From Telmatactis stephensoni (taxonomy: Eukaryota > Cnidaria > Anthozoa > Actiniaria > Isophelliidae), in assembly GCA_029948255.1 (NCBI GenBank), contig JALIZF010001816.1:310001-374000 (forward strand): a stretch of 64,000 nt of DNA, written 5' to 3'. Shown one piece after another: positions 1 to 9,685 of the stretch (position 1 is its first letter; every line of letters starts with the position of its first letter). The position numbers were made by a program, and so were the translations under genes. Under the pieces are notes generated by a model. It did no database searches and was not told where the DNA came from. It saw only the letters and a program-made list of their open reading frames with translations.

Positions 1-1283
1 GCAAATTTGGCTCTGCTGAGAAAATGTTTTTCCAGTTTAGTTTGATATCCTGAAGCCAATTCCTGCCAAACAAGGGTGCTCTATCACCACGAACGACCAC
101 TAGGGGTAACTCTTTAATCTGATTCTCGTACTCTACTTGTACTGTGACTGTGCCTAAAATTTCTACAAGATTTTTGTTGTAATCTCTTAACTTCAATTTT
201 GTCTCCTTAAGCATGACATCAGGGGCACAGATTTCCTTTAACATGTTTTCATCTATGCACGATACTACTGCTCCGGTATCTAACTCAAATTCAACTAGGT
301 TTTTGTTCACTTTTAAAGGTACTGTCAACTTTTTGACTGGCTTACTAAAGTAATCACTTACATCGTTGCTTTCGCATTGTTCATTGTCAATTCCATACAT
401 ACTGTACTCACCGACCAGAGCTTCGTCTTCAGAACTTTCATCTTCTTCTATTTCTACTGCATTTTGCGGCGATTTCTGACGGTTTCCATGTGTAGTGGCA
501 GTTGAGTTAAATCTTTCTCCTTTCATGCAAGCGACGGCAATGTGACCGCGTTTTCCACATGAATGACAAATTGAGGATTTGTGACGGCATTAATCCGCTA
601 AATGAGTAGTCGAGTTGCAACGATAACATCTTTTGACATCCTGTGAATTTATTCTTCGAAATGGTTGTGTTTTAGGCGGCTCTTGTACTTTCGTAGCAGG
701 AGAAGAACTTGTACGCGTTTTCGTGACTTGGTGCATGTCGGCTGTTGGCGGCTTTGCACAATACAAACTTGAACTTTTTTTTGCTGTTTTTTACACCCAA
801 AGCGATGTCGACAGCTCCTTGAAATGATAAACCTAAACCTTTGGAGTCTTCCAGCACTTTCTTTACTATTTCTTGGTCTTTTATTCCTTGTAAGAATTGA
901 TCAATGAGTTGTTCATCCAAATTTGCGCCGAACATGCAATGACGAGCTGCTTCTTGTAGTCATACGGCAAAACTCTGAATTGATTTGTTTTCTGCACGAA
1001 AAATCCCCCGAAATTTGCATCTCTCCGAACGAGGATTTCTCTTTCCTTTGTAGTGACGGCCCAGTATTTCTTTAATATCATCGTAAGATTTTTGCGAAGG
1101 CTTATCCGGAAACACTAGACTTTTTAAGGTTTGGTATTGTTGAGCCGAAAGGCCGGCAATCAGCGTGTCAACCTTCTCATCATCCTCTGTGTCGTTAAGT
1201 CGAAAATACGATTCTAATCGCTCCTGGTAGCTTTCCCAATCTTCAATCTCCGCTTTAAATTGTGGAATTTTAACTCCTGACAT
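1..1283 (-). pseudogene. Ty3/gypsy retrotransposon gag-pol fragment (capsid, zinc knuckles, retropepsin), decayed
   Basis: Read on the reverse strand, a Met at about 1283 opens a gag-like stretch (MSGVKIPQFK...). Two CCHC knuckles follow near 620-545 (CX2CX4HX4C type, the second with CHSCGKRGHIAVAC). Then comes an aspartic protease with LDTGA near 270 and a downstream IKLNWKN region running off the left edge. Reverse transcriptase, RNase H and integrase would lie outside the window. The copy is broken. There is an in-frame TGA at 960-962, a frame change in the A/T homopolymer near 775-790, and a TAA between the two knuckles. Known family: the gag-CCHC-protease order is typical of Ty3/gypsy elements of the K02A2.6-like type. 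The retropepsin makes pol assignment secure; the clade is inferred. The copy sits directly against LINE sequence at about 1.4 kb, so it interrupts or truncates that LINE. Confidence 0.85.
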
Positions 1284-1305
1284 CTTTTTGTTTCCTCGTC
1301 GCCAG

Positions 1306-1411
1306 TGTAACATACGGGGTTGTTGAGAGTGAGCCACACACACGTTTCATCTAACCGCCATTTTATTACACTCGCCCCAGTCCCCCAAAATAGGGTACTG
1401 GATATACCACA
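1306..1411 (-). mobile_element. Candidate 5' LTR of the Ty3/gypsy copy, followed by a primer binding site
   Basis: On the reverse strand a TGTGGTAT...GTTACA segment (TG...CA ends) is followed at about 1304-1291 by TGGCGACGAGG, which looks like a primer binding site just before the gag start. The segment is only about 106 bp, short for a gypsy LTR, so it may be truncated. Its outer boundary overlaps DNA that still reads as LINE protein (about 1395-1411). The 3' LTR is outside the window, so identity cannot be confirmed. Confidence 0.4.
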
Positions 1412-2302
1412 AACACCTTTGCTTGTTTTAAATTTACCTGCCATATCGCTGACTTCACTTGCAGAAACAGGTCTTAAGAAAATCGATTGAGAAACTGCAT
1501 TTCTAAGAAATGTCTGGTAAGGTAATTGTGGAGTAGGTAATTTATCTGCGAGACTAGGGCCAATATTTGTAAAAAAGTCACTTTTTTTGCAATTTGTGCA
1601 GGATCCTTAATTTCATGACCATCATGACAAAAAGAAGTGGAAAGTTTAGTACATGATTTCCGTTTGTTAATAATTTCATTGAGTAGCCTCCAAGTAGCTT
1701 TCAAATTCCCCTTTGCTTCATTTAGCTTATAATCATAGTAATTACGCTTAGAAATATTTATTTGATGGTTTAACCTGTTTTTATGCTTTTTATACTTTTC
1801 TTCGTTATTTTTACATGGATGTTTCAGGTATGTTTTATACAATTTACATTTAGTATTCATTGACTTTAAGAGACCTTTGGTAATCATTGGTTTACTAAAC
1901 AACTTTGCTTTTCTATGGGATACTGTTTGAAGAGGAAAACTTTCTTCATAAACTTTTTGATATGTAGATACGAAACACTCGTATGCTGAGCATGGATTAT
2001 CGGCATTATAAACCTCATCCCAGTTACACTTAGCTAATTAATTCATTTGTAAAATGTTCTTTTGTCTTAGCATTTATATTACGTCTCTTTATTTTAATAG
2101 CTAGGTTACTGTCGGTAGATGTTGAATCACATAACAGAGAGAAAATCGGGAGGTGATCGGAGATATCTGAGATCAAAATCCCGCTAGTAAAATCACTAGT
2201 GATATCGTTAGAAAATGTATTGTCAATAAGAGATGCTGAATGAGAAGTAATTCTAGTTGGCTGATTAATAAGTGGTAAAAGAAAGTGAGAAAACATGTTA
2301 TC
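1395..2302 (-). pseudogene. LINE-I ORF2 part 2: endonuclease C-terminus, linker, start of reverse transcriptase
   Basis: Reverse-strand translation gives the end of an APE-type endonuclease (LINQPTRITSHSASLIDNTF, then ISDHLPIF with the catalytic SDH). A basic linker follows (KPMITKGLLKS..., KGNLKATWRLLNEI), and then the region that normally precedes the RT core (frame change near 1590, reading VSASEVSDMAGKFKTSKG). The RT core is missing because the Ty3/gypsy copy abuts at about 1.4 kb. The N-terminal half of the same endonuclease lies at 3557-4308. The reading frame would be continuous if the DNA between were removed. Family: L1-like ORF1 with APE endonuclease. Degenerate, not functional. Confidence 0.85.
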
Positions 2303-2875
2303 ATGTTTACTTTCAAAATCAGACACTGAAATTCTCGTCCATGCATTTATCACAACAAAACTCGACAGCTGCAACTCTTTACTATATGGACTGCCAAAGT
2401 TCCTCATCGACCGCCTCCAGAATGTTCAGAACTCAGCAGCCAGGTTGGTAACCAGAGAGAAGAAATTTCAGCACATCACTCCAATTCTCAAGCAATTGCA
2501 TTGGTTGCCCGTTAACAAACGTATTGCATACAAGATACTTTTAATCACGTTCAAGGCACTTAATGGTCTAGCTCCTCATTATGTAACGGATATGCTATGA
2601 CCCTACCTTCCTACAAGAAGTCTGCGATCATCTACAAAGAATCTACTTGAGGTACCATCCGCCAACTTGGTAAAGTATGGCCAACGGTCCTTTTCTTATG
2701 CTGCCCCCGAGCTGTGGAACGAACTTCCCGACCGTATACGCAAGTATAAAGACCTAACAGTTTTTAAATCAAGTTTAAAGACTTTTTATTTCAAGACAGT
2801 TTTTTGATAAATTTTTGTTCTTTAATCGATGTAAAGCGCTATTGAGCTACAGGAAATAGCGCTCTATAAGTTGCA

Positions 2876-2934
<59 letters not shown>
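2303..2934 (+). mobile_element. LINE-II: 5'-truncated CR1/Jockey-like LINE 3' end with ATT tail
   Basis: Forward translation gives the conserved region after the RT core of CR1/Rex-type LINEs: LVHAFITTKLDSCNSLLYGL, then RLQNVQNSAARLV, HWLPVNKRIAYKILL, and after an in-frame TGA at about 2598 the final SYAAPELWNELPDRIR segment. It ends at TTTTTTGATAA near 2810. The 3' UTR has AAAGCGCTATT...AATAGCGCTCTATAA, then an ATT microsatellite that serves as the LINE tail. It is flanked by the direct repeat TGTTATC (2296-2302 and 3556-3562), a good target-site duplication. The last T of the right copy could belong to the ATT run. The 5' truncation is the usual result of target-primed reverse transcription. 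Confidence 0.85.
2880..2934 (+). repeat. (ATT)n microsatellite, LINE-II tail
   Basis: About 18 ATT units follow directly on the LINE-II 3' UTR. Apparent open frames through it (poly-Ile) are artefacts. The R2-like fragment downstream begins inside or at the end of this tail. Confidence 0.9.
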
Positions 2935-2936
<2 letters not shown>

Positions 2937-3556
2937 TGGCCCAGAAGCAATATAAGAAGAGACATGATCGGATGGGGTTGCGGGTGTATTGGGAGTTGTG
3001 TCGGAAGTATGGGGTGAATTGTGCTGATGTGTGGTATAAGGAGGTTCCAGATGAAGTTAGGATTTCGGATGATGGAGAAGTAGAGATTTGGTGGGACAGG
3101 AGCGTCGAGACAACACAGAAGATGGAACATAATCGTCCAGATGTTACTGTGTTGAATCGGGCGGCTCGTAAGTGGACCTTTGTTGATTTCTCGGTGCCTT
3201 GGGATCGCAATGTGATGGTGAAGGAAGAGGAGAAAATTGCCAAATATTCTCCTCTTGCAAAGGAGATACGAAAGTTGCACCGGGTATCAACAAAGGTGAT
3301 TCCATTGGTCGTTGGCACTTTAGGGGTCGTGTCAAGCAATCTTGAGGGGTACTTGAAAGATCTCGGTATTCCAGATGTGCTGGGTGGCATGCAGACATCT
3401 GCAATCATTGGCACCACCCTCATTCTGCAGAGAGTGCTTAGTCTCTAAGCCCCAGGTCATGGGGTTGAGGCTAAGTGGTATTTTACACCTGTAGTGTGAA
3501 ATTGAATCTCCACTCAGGTTGTCTATTTATAGAAAGTCCTTATTATTATTATTATT
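2935..3556 (+). mobile_element. C-terminal part of an R2/NeSL-type LINE (restriction-like endonuclease), with 3' UTR
   Basis: An open frame runs to the TAA at 3446-3448. It encodes about 170 residues including WWDRSVETTQKMEHNRPDVT, then KWTFVDFSVPWDRNV and KEEEKIAKYSPLAKEI. The spacing PD-X14-D (RPD...FVD) followed by a lysine-rich helix matches the restriction-like endonuclease (RLE) of R2/R4/NeSL-type non-LTR elements. That assignment comes from the motif, not a search. The reverse transcriptase part is absent (5' truncation). A short GC-rich 3' UTR (GCCCCAGGTCATGGGGTTGAGGC-like hairpin near 3450) ends in another short ATT run at 3541-3556. ATT lies on both sides, which suggests insertion into the LINE-II tail. 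There are no internal stops, so it may be fairly young. Confidence 0.75.
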
Positions 3557-4308
3557 GTTATCAAGAAATTCCTGCGTATGATTGTGCTGTTGGTGCTTTA
3601 TAAGATCAATATTAAAATCACCCATTAAATAACAAAGCTTTCGCTTGAGGAATGTCTGTCCCTGGGGGTCTATATAGAGTACCTATGATAACATTGGTTA
3701 ATGATGGCCTTTCAATCTCTATAAAGATAGATTCAAATGCTTTTGTGTCAAAAAAGTCTAAATCGCGTCTATGTTCATAGCTAAATTCATTTTTGACATA
3801 AAAAAAACACACCGCCGCCAGCTTTATCAGCACGAAAATTATGAATGAATTCGTATCCATCCAGAAATATATAAATAGAATTCTGCAGCCAAGTTTCGGT
3901 TATACCAATAACTGAAAAATCAATGTTAAGCAGACTATTTAACTCTATAAGTCCAGCTAAATTCCGATTAAGACTTCATACATTTAAATGCAGGTGAGAT
4001 AAGGATATATTTGTTTTGGAAATATCATTAAATTCCTCTGCAATAAAGTATTTACTGTCAGAAATGCAATAAAATTGTTTATCGGGATCTAAGTCAAAGT
4101 TAAGATAAATAGATTTAGAACCGTTTAAGGGATTGTAATATAAAGATTCCAGATGATCAGGGTCAAAGTTAACATTGCCGTGATTAAGCTCAAATAAAGC
4201 CAGGCTGAACGATTCATCATCTAAATGATAGAAAGGTAGATCTTTAGAAATATTGTTGGCATCATTTAAATAATTATATGTATGTAAACCGATTTGAAAA
4301 TACGACAA
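3557..4308 (-). pseudogene. LINE-I ORF2 part 1: N-terminus and first half of APE-type endonuclease
   Basis: The reverse strand from about 4308 reads MSYFQIGLHTYNYLND..., then ISLSHLHLNV(stop)SLNRN, then IDFSVIGITETWL and LTNVIIGTLYRPPGTDIPQ. After a frame change near 3655 it reads LMGDFNIDLIKHQQ, the GDFN metal-site motif of LINE endonucleases. A TGA (3973-3975) replaces an expected Arg codon, and one indel shifts frame, so the copy is dead. The translation stops at EFLDN, exactly where TGTTATC occurs, and resumes at 2302 with NMFSHFLLPLINQ. Together the two blocks define one endonuclease split by about 1.25 kb of later insertions. Confidence 0.85.
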
Positions 4309-4406
4309 GAGTCAAGTTAAATATTTAAGGTTAGGTACTTATGGTATCCAGTATAGGTCATGTTCCTTCAGTTCATGCAGATAGCAGTGTGAAAGTACAT
4401 TCTTGA

Positions 4407-5011
4407 TCATTCTTGATCGCTGGGTTGTGGAGTTGATGAAATTGTTTTGTCACCGCCATCTTCTGGGAAAACATCTCTCCATCCACGTCCAGCGGCTTGA
4501 ACTAGTGAGCCATGGCCATCATGGAGAAATACACCTCCCCATCCACGTACCGCTCCTCGACGTGGATCAGAAGTGGATGGTGGATGCGGGTCATGCACAA
4601 TCAGCTTGTCATATCTGAAATAAACAATTTTCCCACTATCTCTAGCTTCAGTGAGCTTTGACACCAATTCTTTACGCTTATTGATCACCCTCTTAGATAG
4701 ATCTTCTCGGATGTATACTCCCGAACCTTTCAGTTTTCTCTTTGCTTTGAAGACCTTTTCCCTTTATACTTGAGGAAATTTGCTACAATGGGTCTTGACT
4801 TCCCTTCCTTTTTTGGTCCAGTACGATGAGCTCTTTCAATCTCTATGTCACTGTATATCTGTAGCTCATCTTTTATGAATATCTTGAGTTTTTCTTTGGT
4901 GTTTGACCAGGTTTCTTTGTGGGTTTCTTCTATGCCATCAAAACAAAGGTTATTGCGGCGAGATCTGTTTTCCAGATCGTCCACTTTGTCTTTGAGTCAG
5001 TCAACCTCATT
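4407..5011 (-). pseudogene. LINE-I ORF1 C-terminal half (L1 ORF1p-like RNA-binding protein)
   Basis: Reverse-strand reading: VDDLENRSRRNNLCFDGIEE, ETWSNTKEKLKIFIKDELQI, IEIERAHRTGPKKEGKSRPI, then after a 4-bp deletion at about 4760 RVINKRKELVSKLTEARDSG and KIVYFRYDKLIVHDP. This is the coiled-coil/RRM/C-terminal arrangement of L1-type ORF1 proteins, with ENRSRRNNL and ERAHR as signature stretches. Comparison with the second copy at 6927-7478 shows that the 4-bp deletion (CCCTTTATAC versus CCCTGTCTTTATAC) breaks the frame. A low-complexity Gly/Arg tail ends at 4407. The N-terminal part lies beyond the DNA element at 5012-6233. Confidence 0.8.
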
Positions 5012-6233
5012 ACTCGTGCCCAGGGCTTTAGGCCGGGAACGAGTTACAAACTGCAATTGTTTTTTTTTCCTCTCATCGTCCACGAGAATGCAGCATTCTT
5101 GCGCAATTGGTCAAGTGATGCACTCCTGATTGGTTAAGAGCGTAAGAAACAATGCCCCTCATTCATCACCTACTCTTCGTAGTGAACGCCAGTGAGGAAC
5201 TTTAGGAATGCAAGATGGCCGACTACAAAGAAAATGGCTTTCAGAGACAGGCTCTTCTAGGAATAATACAGCGTAAAATGGAGCTTTTAGCTCGAGATAT
5301 ACCTAAACACTTATAAGAGCTTTAGAATGGGCTTATTTTGAGCTTCATCTCCAATACTTTGACCAAATATCTCATTCTAATTGGAGTACTTGAAAGGAGG
5401 CCCTCGCGATACGAACTATTTCCTATGAGCTGGAAATCTACGAATTTCTCATCCTACATGTTGCTAAACGAACAAACATAGAAGCAAGTCAATTATATTC
5501 CTCATTTAAGCATTCAAGAGATCTTGAGAGGTTTTTGTACTGAATTTTAATATCGGAACTTTGCATGGAATTAGGTTCCATTGACCTTGTATTTCGCGTT
5601 TGGTCACGTAACGTCTATTCAATATATAAAACATCCGAAAAATACACGATTTGTTATTGTGTCAAAAACACCGTTGTAGAAGTTTTTACAGTAAACAATT
5701 GAGACACATAGTGAAATAAAAAGTTGAATAAAACTGGTATATATATTCGCAGAGAATATTTTTGCATGTCGGAGATTTCTAATTGAGGTTTTTCATTCAC
5801 ATGATATTGGCGGGCAAACGTAAGCCGAGGAAAGCGAAAACAGCGGAAAAATCACAAGGAACGAATTTGATTATACAAACATGGACATTCATCAAGCTTT
5901 CCAGCGACTTTCTAAATTTCCAAACTCTTCGATAAGACGTCAAACTCATCACAAATTTGGCCGCCAGTATGGCACGAACAATGGATATGACGTCACGTGA
6001 AATACCTCAATACCTATGCATGATAATAGAAGGACAAAGGCAAACACTAATAGCTGCTGACAGACAAATTGACTAATCAGATATTCTTTAGTTTAAGTTA
6101 ACCGATTCAAAAAAGGTCTTATGTTACGGTTAACTATTTCCCGGAATGGTGAAGAATGCGTGAAACTGGTGAAACGGCTCGGGGAAGTTGAGATGGCTCC
6201 CGGGGCACGAGTGAACGCACGTGTGCGTCTAGT
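5012..6233 (+). mobile_element. ACTCG/ACTAG DNA element, copy A (non-autonomous), inserted in LINE-I ORF1
   Basis: The left end is ACTCGTGCCCAGGGCTTTAG with a GGCCGGGAACGAGT inverted partner. The right end is GCACGTGTGCGTCTAGT. The intact target can be read in the second ORF1 copy near 7210 (CCTCATTCTGG). Here it is CCTCATT / element / TCTGG, so at most 1-2 bp (T or TT) were duplicated. The same ends occur in copies at 11.7, 12.4, 13.5 and 19.5 kb. The body carries a conserved reading frame (about 5430-5540) and TATA/GATA-rich filler. No transposase is seen. The superfamily is not recognised. Confidence 0.8.
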
Positions 6234-6498
6234 TCTGGATATTCTGAAGCCGTTTGCCAAGGTTCAAGTTGATGAGTTGTTCCACTTGGCTGTGAGTAAA
6301 TTCAAGGCTGGTCTTAATGCTTTGAACTTCTCTGACGATCGTGTGGATTCGCTTATCAATGGCTTCCACAAAGGTTGAGAAGAAAGTCTTCGTAGATGAC
6401 TCATGAATCTTTGAGAGGTCTTTTACAACATTTAAAGACACCATTTGAGTGTCATTCTCATTTTGAGTGGAGCTCAATTTGGAGCGTGTGTTCGCCAT
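6234..6498 (-). pseudogene. LINE-I ORF1 N-terminal part
   Basis: Starts at a Met (MANTRSKLSSTQNENDTQMV) and continues through VREVQSIKTSLEF and a predicted coiled coil up to LQNIQN, where copy A interrupts it. The continuation (VDQLKDKVDDLEN) is seen intact in the second copy and, across the insertion, at 5011. The start codon is supported by the same ATGGCGAACA in the second copy and by divergence upstream of it. Confidence 0.8.
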
Positions 6499-6926
6499 GG
6501 GTAATTGTGCTAATTGTTGTTCACAAGTGGCATATAGTTGAACTCCACGTCTTGGTTTTCGAGTTTGGTACGCTTATTGATTACAATTGACATGTCAGAA
6601 GATGTAAAAGACTGGTTTAAGAAATAGTTGGAAATTCGGACTGGAAATTGAGTTTCTGTTTTGTCTAAAAGGATTTTTCGCAAACTGGGCTTTTAAGATA
6701 CTCCTTTGATTGTTGTGTGCTCGGTTTGGGAATGAAAGTTAAAGTATTTGATATTATTTTTACTGTTGGCAGTTTCCTTGACATTGTGGATGTATCCATG
6801 TAGAGGCAATTGTGTTCGCCAAGGGTAATTGTGCTAATTGTTGTTCACAAGTGGCATATAGTTGAACTCCACGTCTTGGTTTTCGAGTTTGGTACGCTTA
6901 TTGATTACAATTGACATGTCAGAAGA
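6499..6926 (-). mobile_element. LINE-I 5' UTR with an extra partial copy
   Basis: The stretch 6499-6810 matches 7479-7789 almost base for base apart from short indels, so it is the leader upstream of ORF1. At 6811 a further 116-bp copy of the ORF1-start/leader begins, with the start codon changed (CCAAGG instead of CCATGG). It joins ORF1 sequence of the second copy at the shared GATGT near 6925. The arrangement suggests tandem integration or recombination between two copies. Confidence 0.65.
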
Positions 6927-7478
6927 TGTCAGTTTTCTCTTTGCTTTGAAGACCTTTTCCCTGTCTTTATACTTGAGGAACTTTGCTACAATGGGTCTTG
7001 ACTTCCCTTCCTTTTTTGGTCCAGTACGATGAGCTCTTTCGATCTCTATGTCACCGTATATCTATAGCTCATCTTTTATGAATATCTTGAGTTTTTCTTT
7101 GGTGTTTGACCAGGTTTCTTTGTGGGTTTCTTCTATGCCATCAAAACAAAGGTTATTGCGGCGAGATCTGTTTTCCAGATCGTCCACTTTGTCTTTGAGT
7201 TGGTCAACCTCATTCTGGATATTCTGAAGTCCTTCGCCAAGGTTCAAGTTGATGAGTTGTTCCACGTGGCTCTGAGTAAATTCAAGGCTGGTCTTAATGC
7301 TTTGAACTTCTCTGACGATCGTGTGGATTCGCTTATCAGTGGCTTCCACAAAGGTTGAGAAGAAAGTCTTCGTAGATGACTCATGAATCTTTAAGAGTTC
7401 TTTTACAACATTTAAAGACACCATTTGAGTGTCATTCTCATTTTGAGCGGGGCCCAATTTGGAGCGTGTGTTCGCCAT
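6927..7478 (-). pseudogene. Second LINE-I ORF1 copy, 3'-truncated
   Basis: Reads MANTRSKLGPAQNENDTQMV through LINLNLGEGLQNIQNEVDQL, VDDLENRSRRNNLCFDGIEE and KLKIFIKDEL. A TAG then replaces the CAG of the first copy at about 7060, and the frame continues as DIEIERAHRTGPKKEG and FLKYKDREKVFKAKRKL. It stops at 6927, where it joins leader sequence. It retains the four bases missing from the first copy and shows the uninterrupted target of copy A. It therefore serves as an internal reference for both lesions. Function: L1-like ORF1 nucleic-acid-binding protein, now inactive. Confidence 0.8.
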
Positions 7479-7795
7479 GGGTAATTGTGCTAATTGTTGT
7501 TCACAAGTGGCATATAGTTGAACTCCACGTCTTGGTTTTCGAGTTTGGTACGCTTATTGATTACAATTGACATGTCAGAAGATGTAAAAGACTGGTTTAA
7601 GAAATAGTTGGAAATTCGGACTGGAAATTGAGTTTCTGTTTTGTCTAAAAGGATTTTTCGCAAACTGGGCTTTTAAGATACTCCTTTGATTGTTGTGTGC
7701 TCGGTTTGGGAATGAAAGATATTATTTTTACTGTTGGCAGTTTCCTTGACATTGTGGATGTATCCATGTAGAGGCAATTGTTGGAGATGTGACTG
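7479..7795 (-). mobile_element. 5' UTR of the second LINE-I copy
   Basis: Nearly identical to 6499-6810. Similarity ends after GAGGCAATTG. Beyond it the sequence (TTGGAGATGTGACTG...) is unique in the window. Confidence 0.6.
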
Positions 7796-7959
7796 ATTGT
7801 CTGAAAACAACAAAAAGATATGGAGGAAGTGTGTTAAAGATAGGATTATTGCAGTACAGACGTGTCTAGTGTACAATGCTTTACCTTTATCCAAGGAAGG
7901 CATTTGCTCCTGGGGAGGGCTTGAGATATACCTTGTGACTTGGTTTTTCATGTGTGAGT

Positions 7960-9190
7960 ATGAGATAAGAAATGTTTAAATCGTGTGTAAAAGTATTTGG
8001 ATTCGGTATGTGTAAGTTACGTACTGAATCACGCTTTAGTTTAAGAAAGTTCACGAGGAGTGGTTGGGAGTGACCTGGTTTTCATTCTTGTCTTGCAGAT
8101 TAAATATTCCTTGATTAGCACAACGGGTGAGAAGGAGTTGTAAACTGCATAGAAAAGAGTAAGCTTATCTATGTCTTCAGTTAAACGTTAGTGAAAACGT
8201 GTTTGAGTTAGTCGATAAGTATGTATAATAAAGGAAGGGTGCGAAACTGCCGGTATCGTTTGTGAAAATACTAACTTGGTGTTTTGTCTCCATTCTTAAG
8301 GCCAGTAGTTGTTTTGGGTGACATCTTCGAAAAGTCTGTATTAAGAAGATCATCGTATGCCGATGATGTTCTGTTAAAGAAAGGATTGGGGTAAGTGTAT
8401 CAGTACAATGTTACATTGGGTATGTACTAGTATGAGAACAGGAGAAAGGCAGGAATGAGTGATTAATATATCGGTGAATTAGAATAGATCTTAGAGCGTG
8501 TATATTAGTATAGTGAGAGAAATGGAAGTCTATAAATGGATTTGGATTCGGTACGCGCAAGTTAAGTACTTGATTGTGTTGTCCATATTAGTATAGCGAG
8601 AAAAATGGAAGTCTATAAATGGATTTGGATTCGGTACGCGTAAGTTATGTACTAGATTGTGTTTTAGAAAAGTCTTAAGAGAGCGGATGTGGTGGGATGG
8701 GGAGAGACCGGCTTGTAATGTTTGTGTTGCTGATCAAAAACTTGTCGATTAGCATAAAGGGTAAAAATGAATTGTAAACTTCACCGAAAAAGTTTAGCTT
8801 ATCTATGTTTTCAGTTCGGTTTTTGTCAAAACGTGTTCAAGTTAATTAAACAATATATATAATAAAGCAGGGGAGCGAAAATGAAGGCATTGTTGGTGTA
8901 AATACTCACTTGGTGTTTCGTTGTTGTCGTTAAGGCAAGCAGGTGCTTTGCGTAACGTTTCGGAAGAGTTGATCTGATAAAGATCATCGTATGGCGAAGA
9001 CGATGTTGTCAAAGAAAACATTTCTTTAAGTATATTGATACAATGTTGTATTGGTTTTCTAGTAGTATTTAAAAAAGAGAAAAGTGGGAACTATTGAAGA
9101 ATATATTGGTGACTTAGTGTAGACACTAAAACGTAATATTAGTATAGCGATAAAATTTCGACTTTGATGGATTTGGTACGTACCGGAATC
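7960..9190. repeat. Diverged tandem units, period about 634 bp
   Basis: Shared landmarks recur at one spacing: ATTTGGATTCGGTA, CTTATCTATG (8164 and 8798), TTGGTGTTT, AAGATCATCGTATG and ATACAATGTT. They occur once in about 7985-8480 and again in about 8620-9110. A third start appears near 9134 (TTAGTATAGCGA...GATGGATTT). A short exact-like duplication of about 86 bp at 8502-8660 (AAATGGAAGTCTATAAATGG) starts the second unit. No coding frame is shared. These units lie directly upstream of the LINE-I leader and could be promoter monomers of that LINE or an unrelated satellite. Confidence 0.65.
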
Positions 9191-9685
9191 GAGATGTGGA
9201 GTAAATGTTGTAGTTGCGAGTAACTCATCCTCATTATCGTCAAGGTCTTTGAGTGAAATGGAGAATTATTTCACAATAACAACTAATTGGGATTGTATAC
9301 AAGGGTGGGAACGGATTGAAATACATACCATCTTGGGTGGCGTCGGTCTGGAGATCGTTTTGGGAATCGATGAACCGCTCGTCAAGTCCGTGTGGAAGAC
9401 TGAAATCTGTCAAAAAGTTGTACAAAGAAAAGAAAAGGTGGTATATTGGTTAGGTGTGAGAGAAGTTCATTAATTAGGATTGTTAAAGATAACAGTGTCA
9501 TGACAATCATGTTGTAGTTTTAATTAGTGTTAAAATAACGTGTTACAACGAGTAAAGTTTGTGCCCGAAAAGCGTTACATGCCGGTTACTTTGGAAATAT
9601 TTGTGTATGTATGTATGTACGGACGGACGTACAGCCGTTGGGCTCCCTGTGTGTCCATGACAACACGCTCACACACTCGTTCTAA
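9191..9685. other. Unassigned intergenic DNA
   Basis: AT-rich, with a short TGTA run near 9605-9620. Open frames on both strands at 9240-9473 overlap each other and look like chance. No recognised repeat or gene. Confidence 0.5.

Noticed and set aside
2864..3423. Reverse-strand frames of 86-163 codons opposite the R2-like fragment
   Set aside because: They are antisense to the RLE frame, which has clear motifs; one runs into poly-Ile from the ATT repeat.
4403..4618. Forward frame antisense to LINE-I ORF1 tail
   Set aside because: Shadow of the reverse-strand ORF1.
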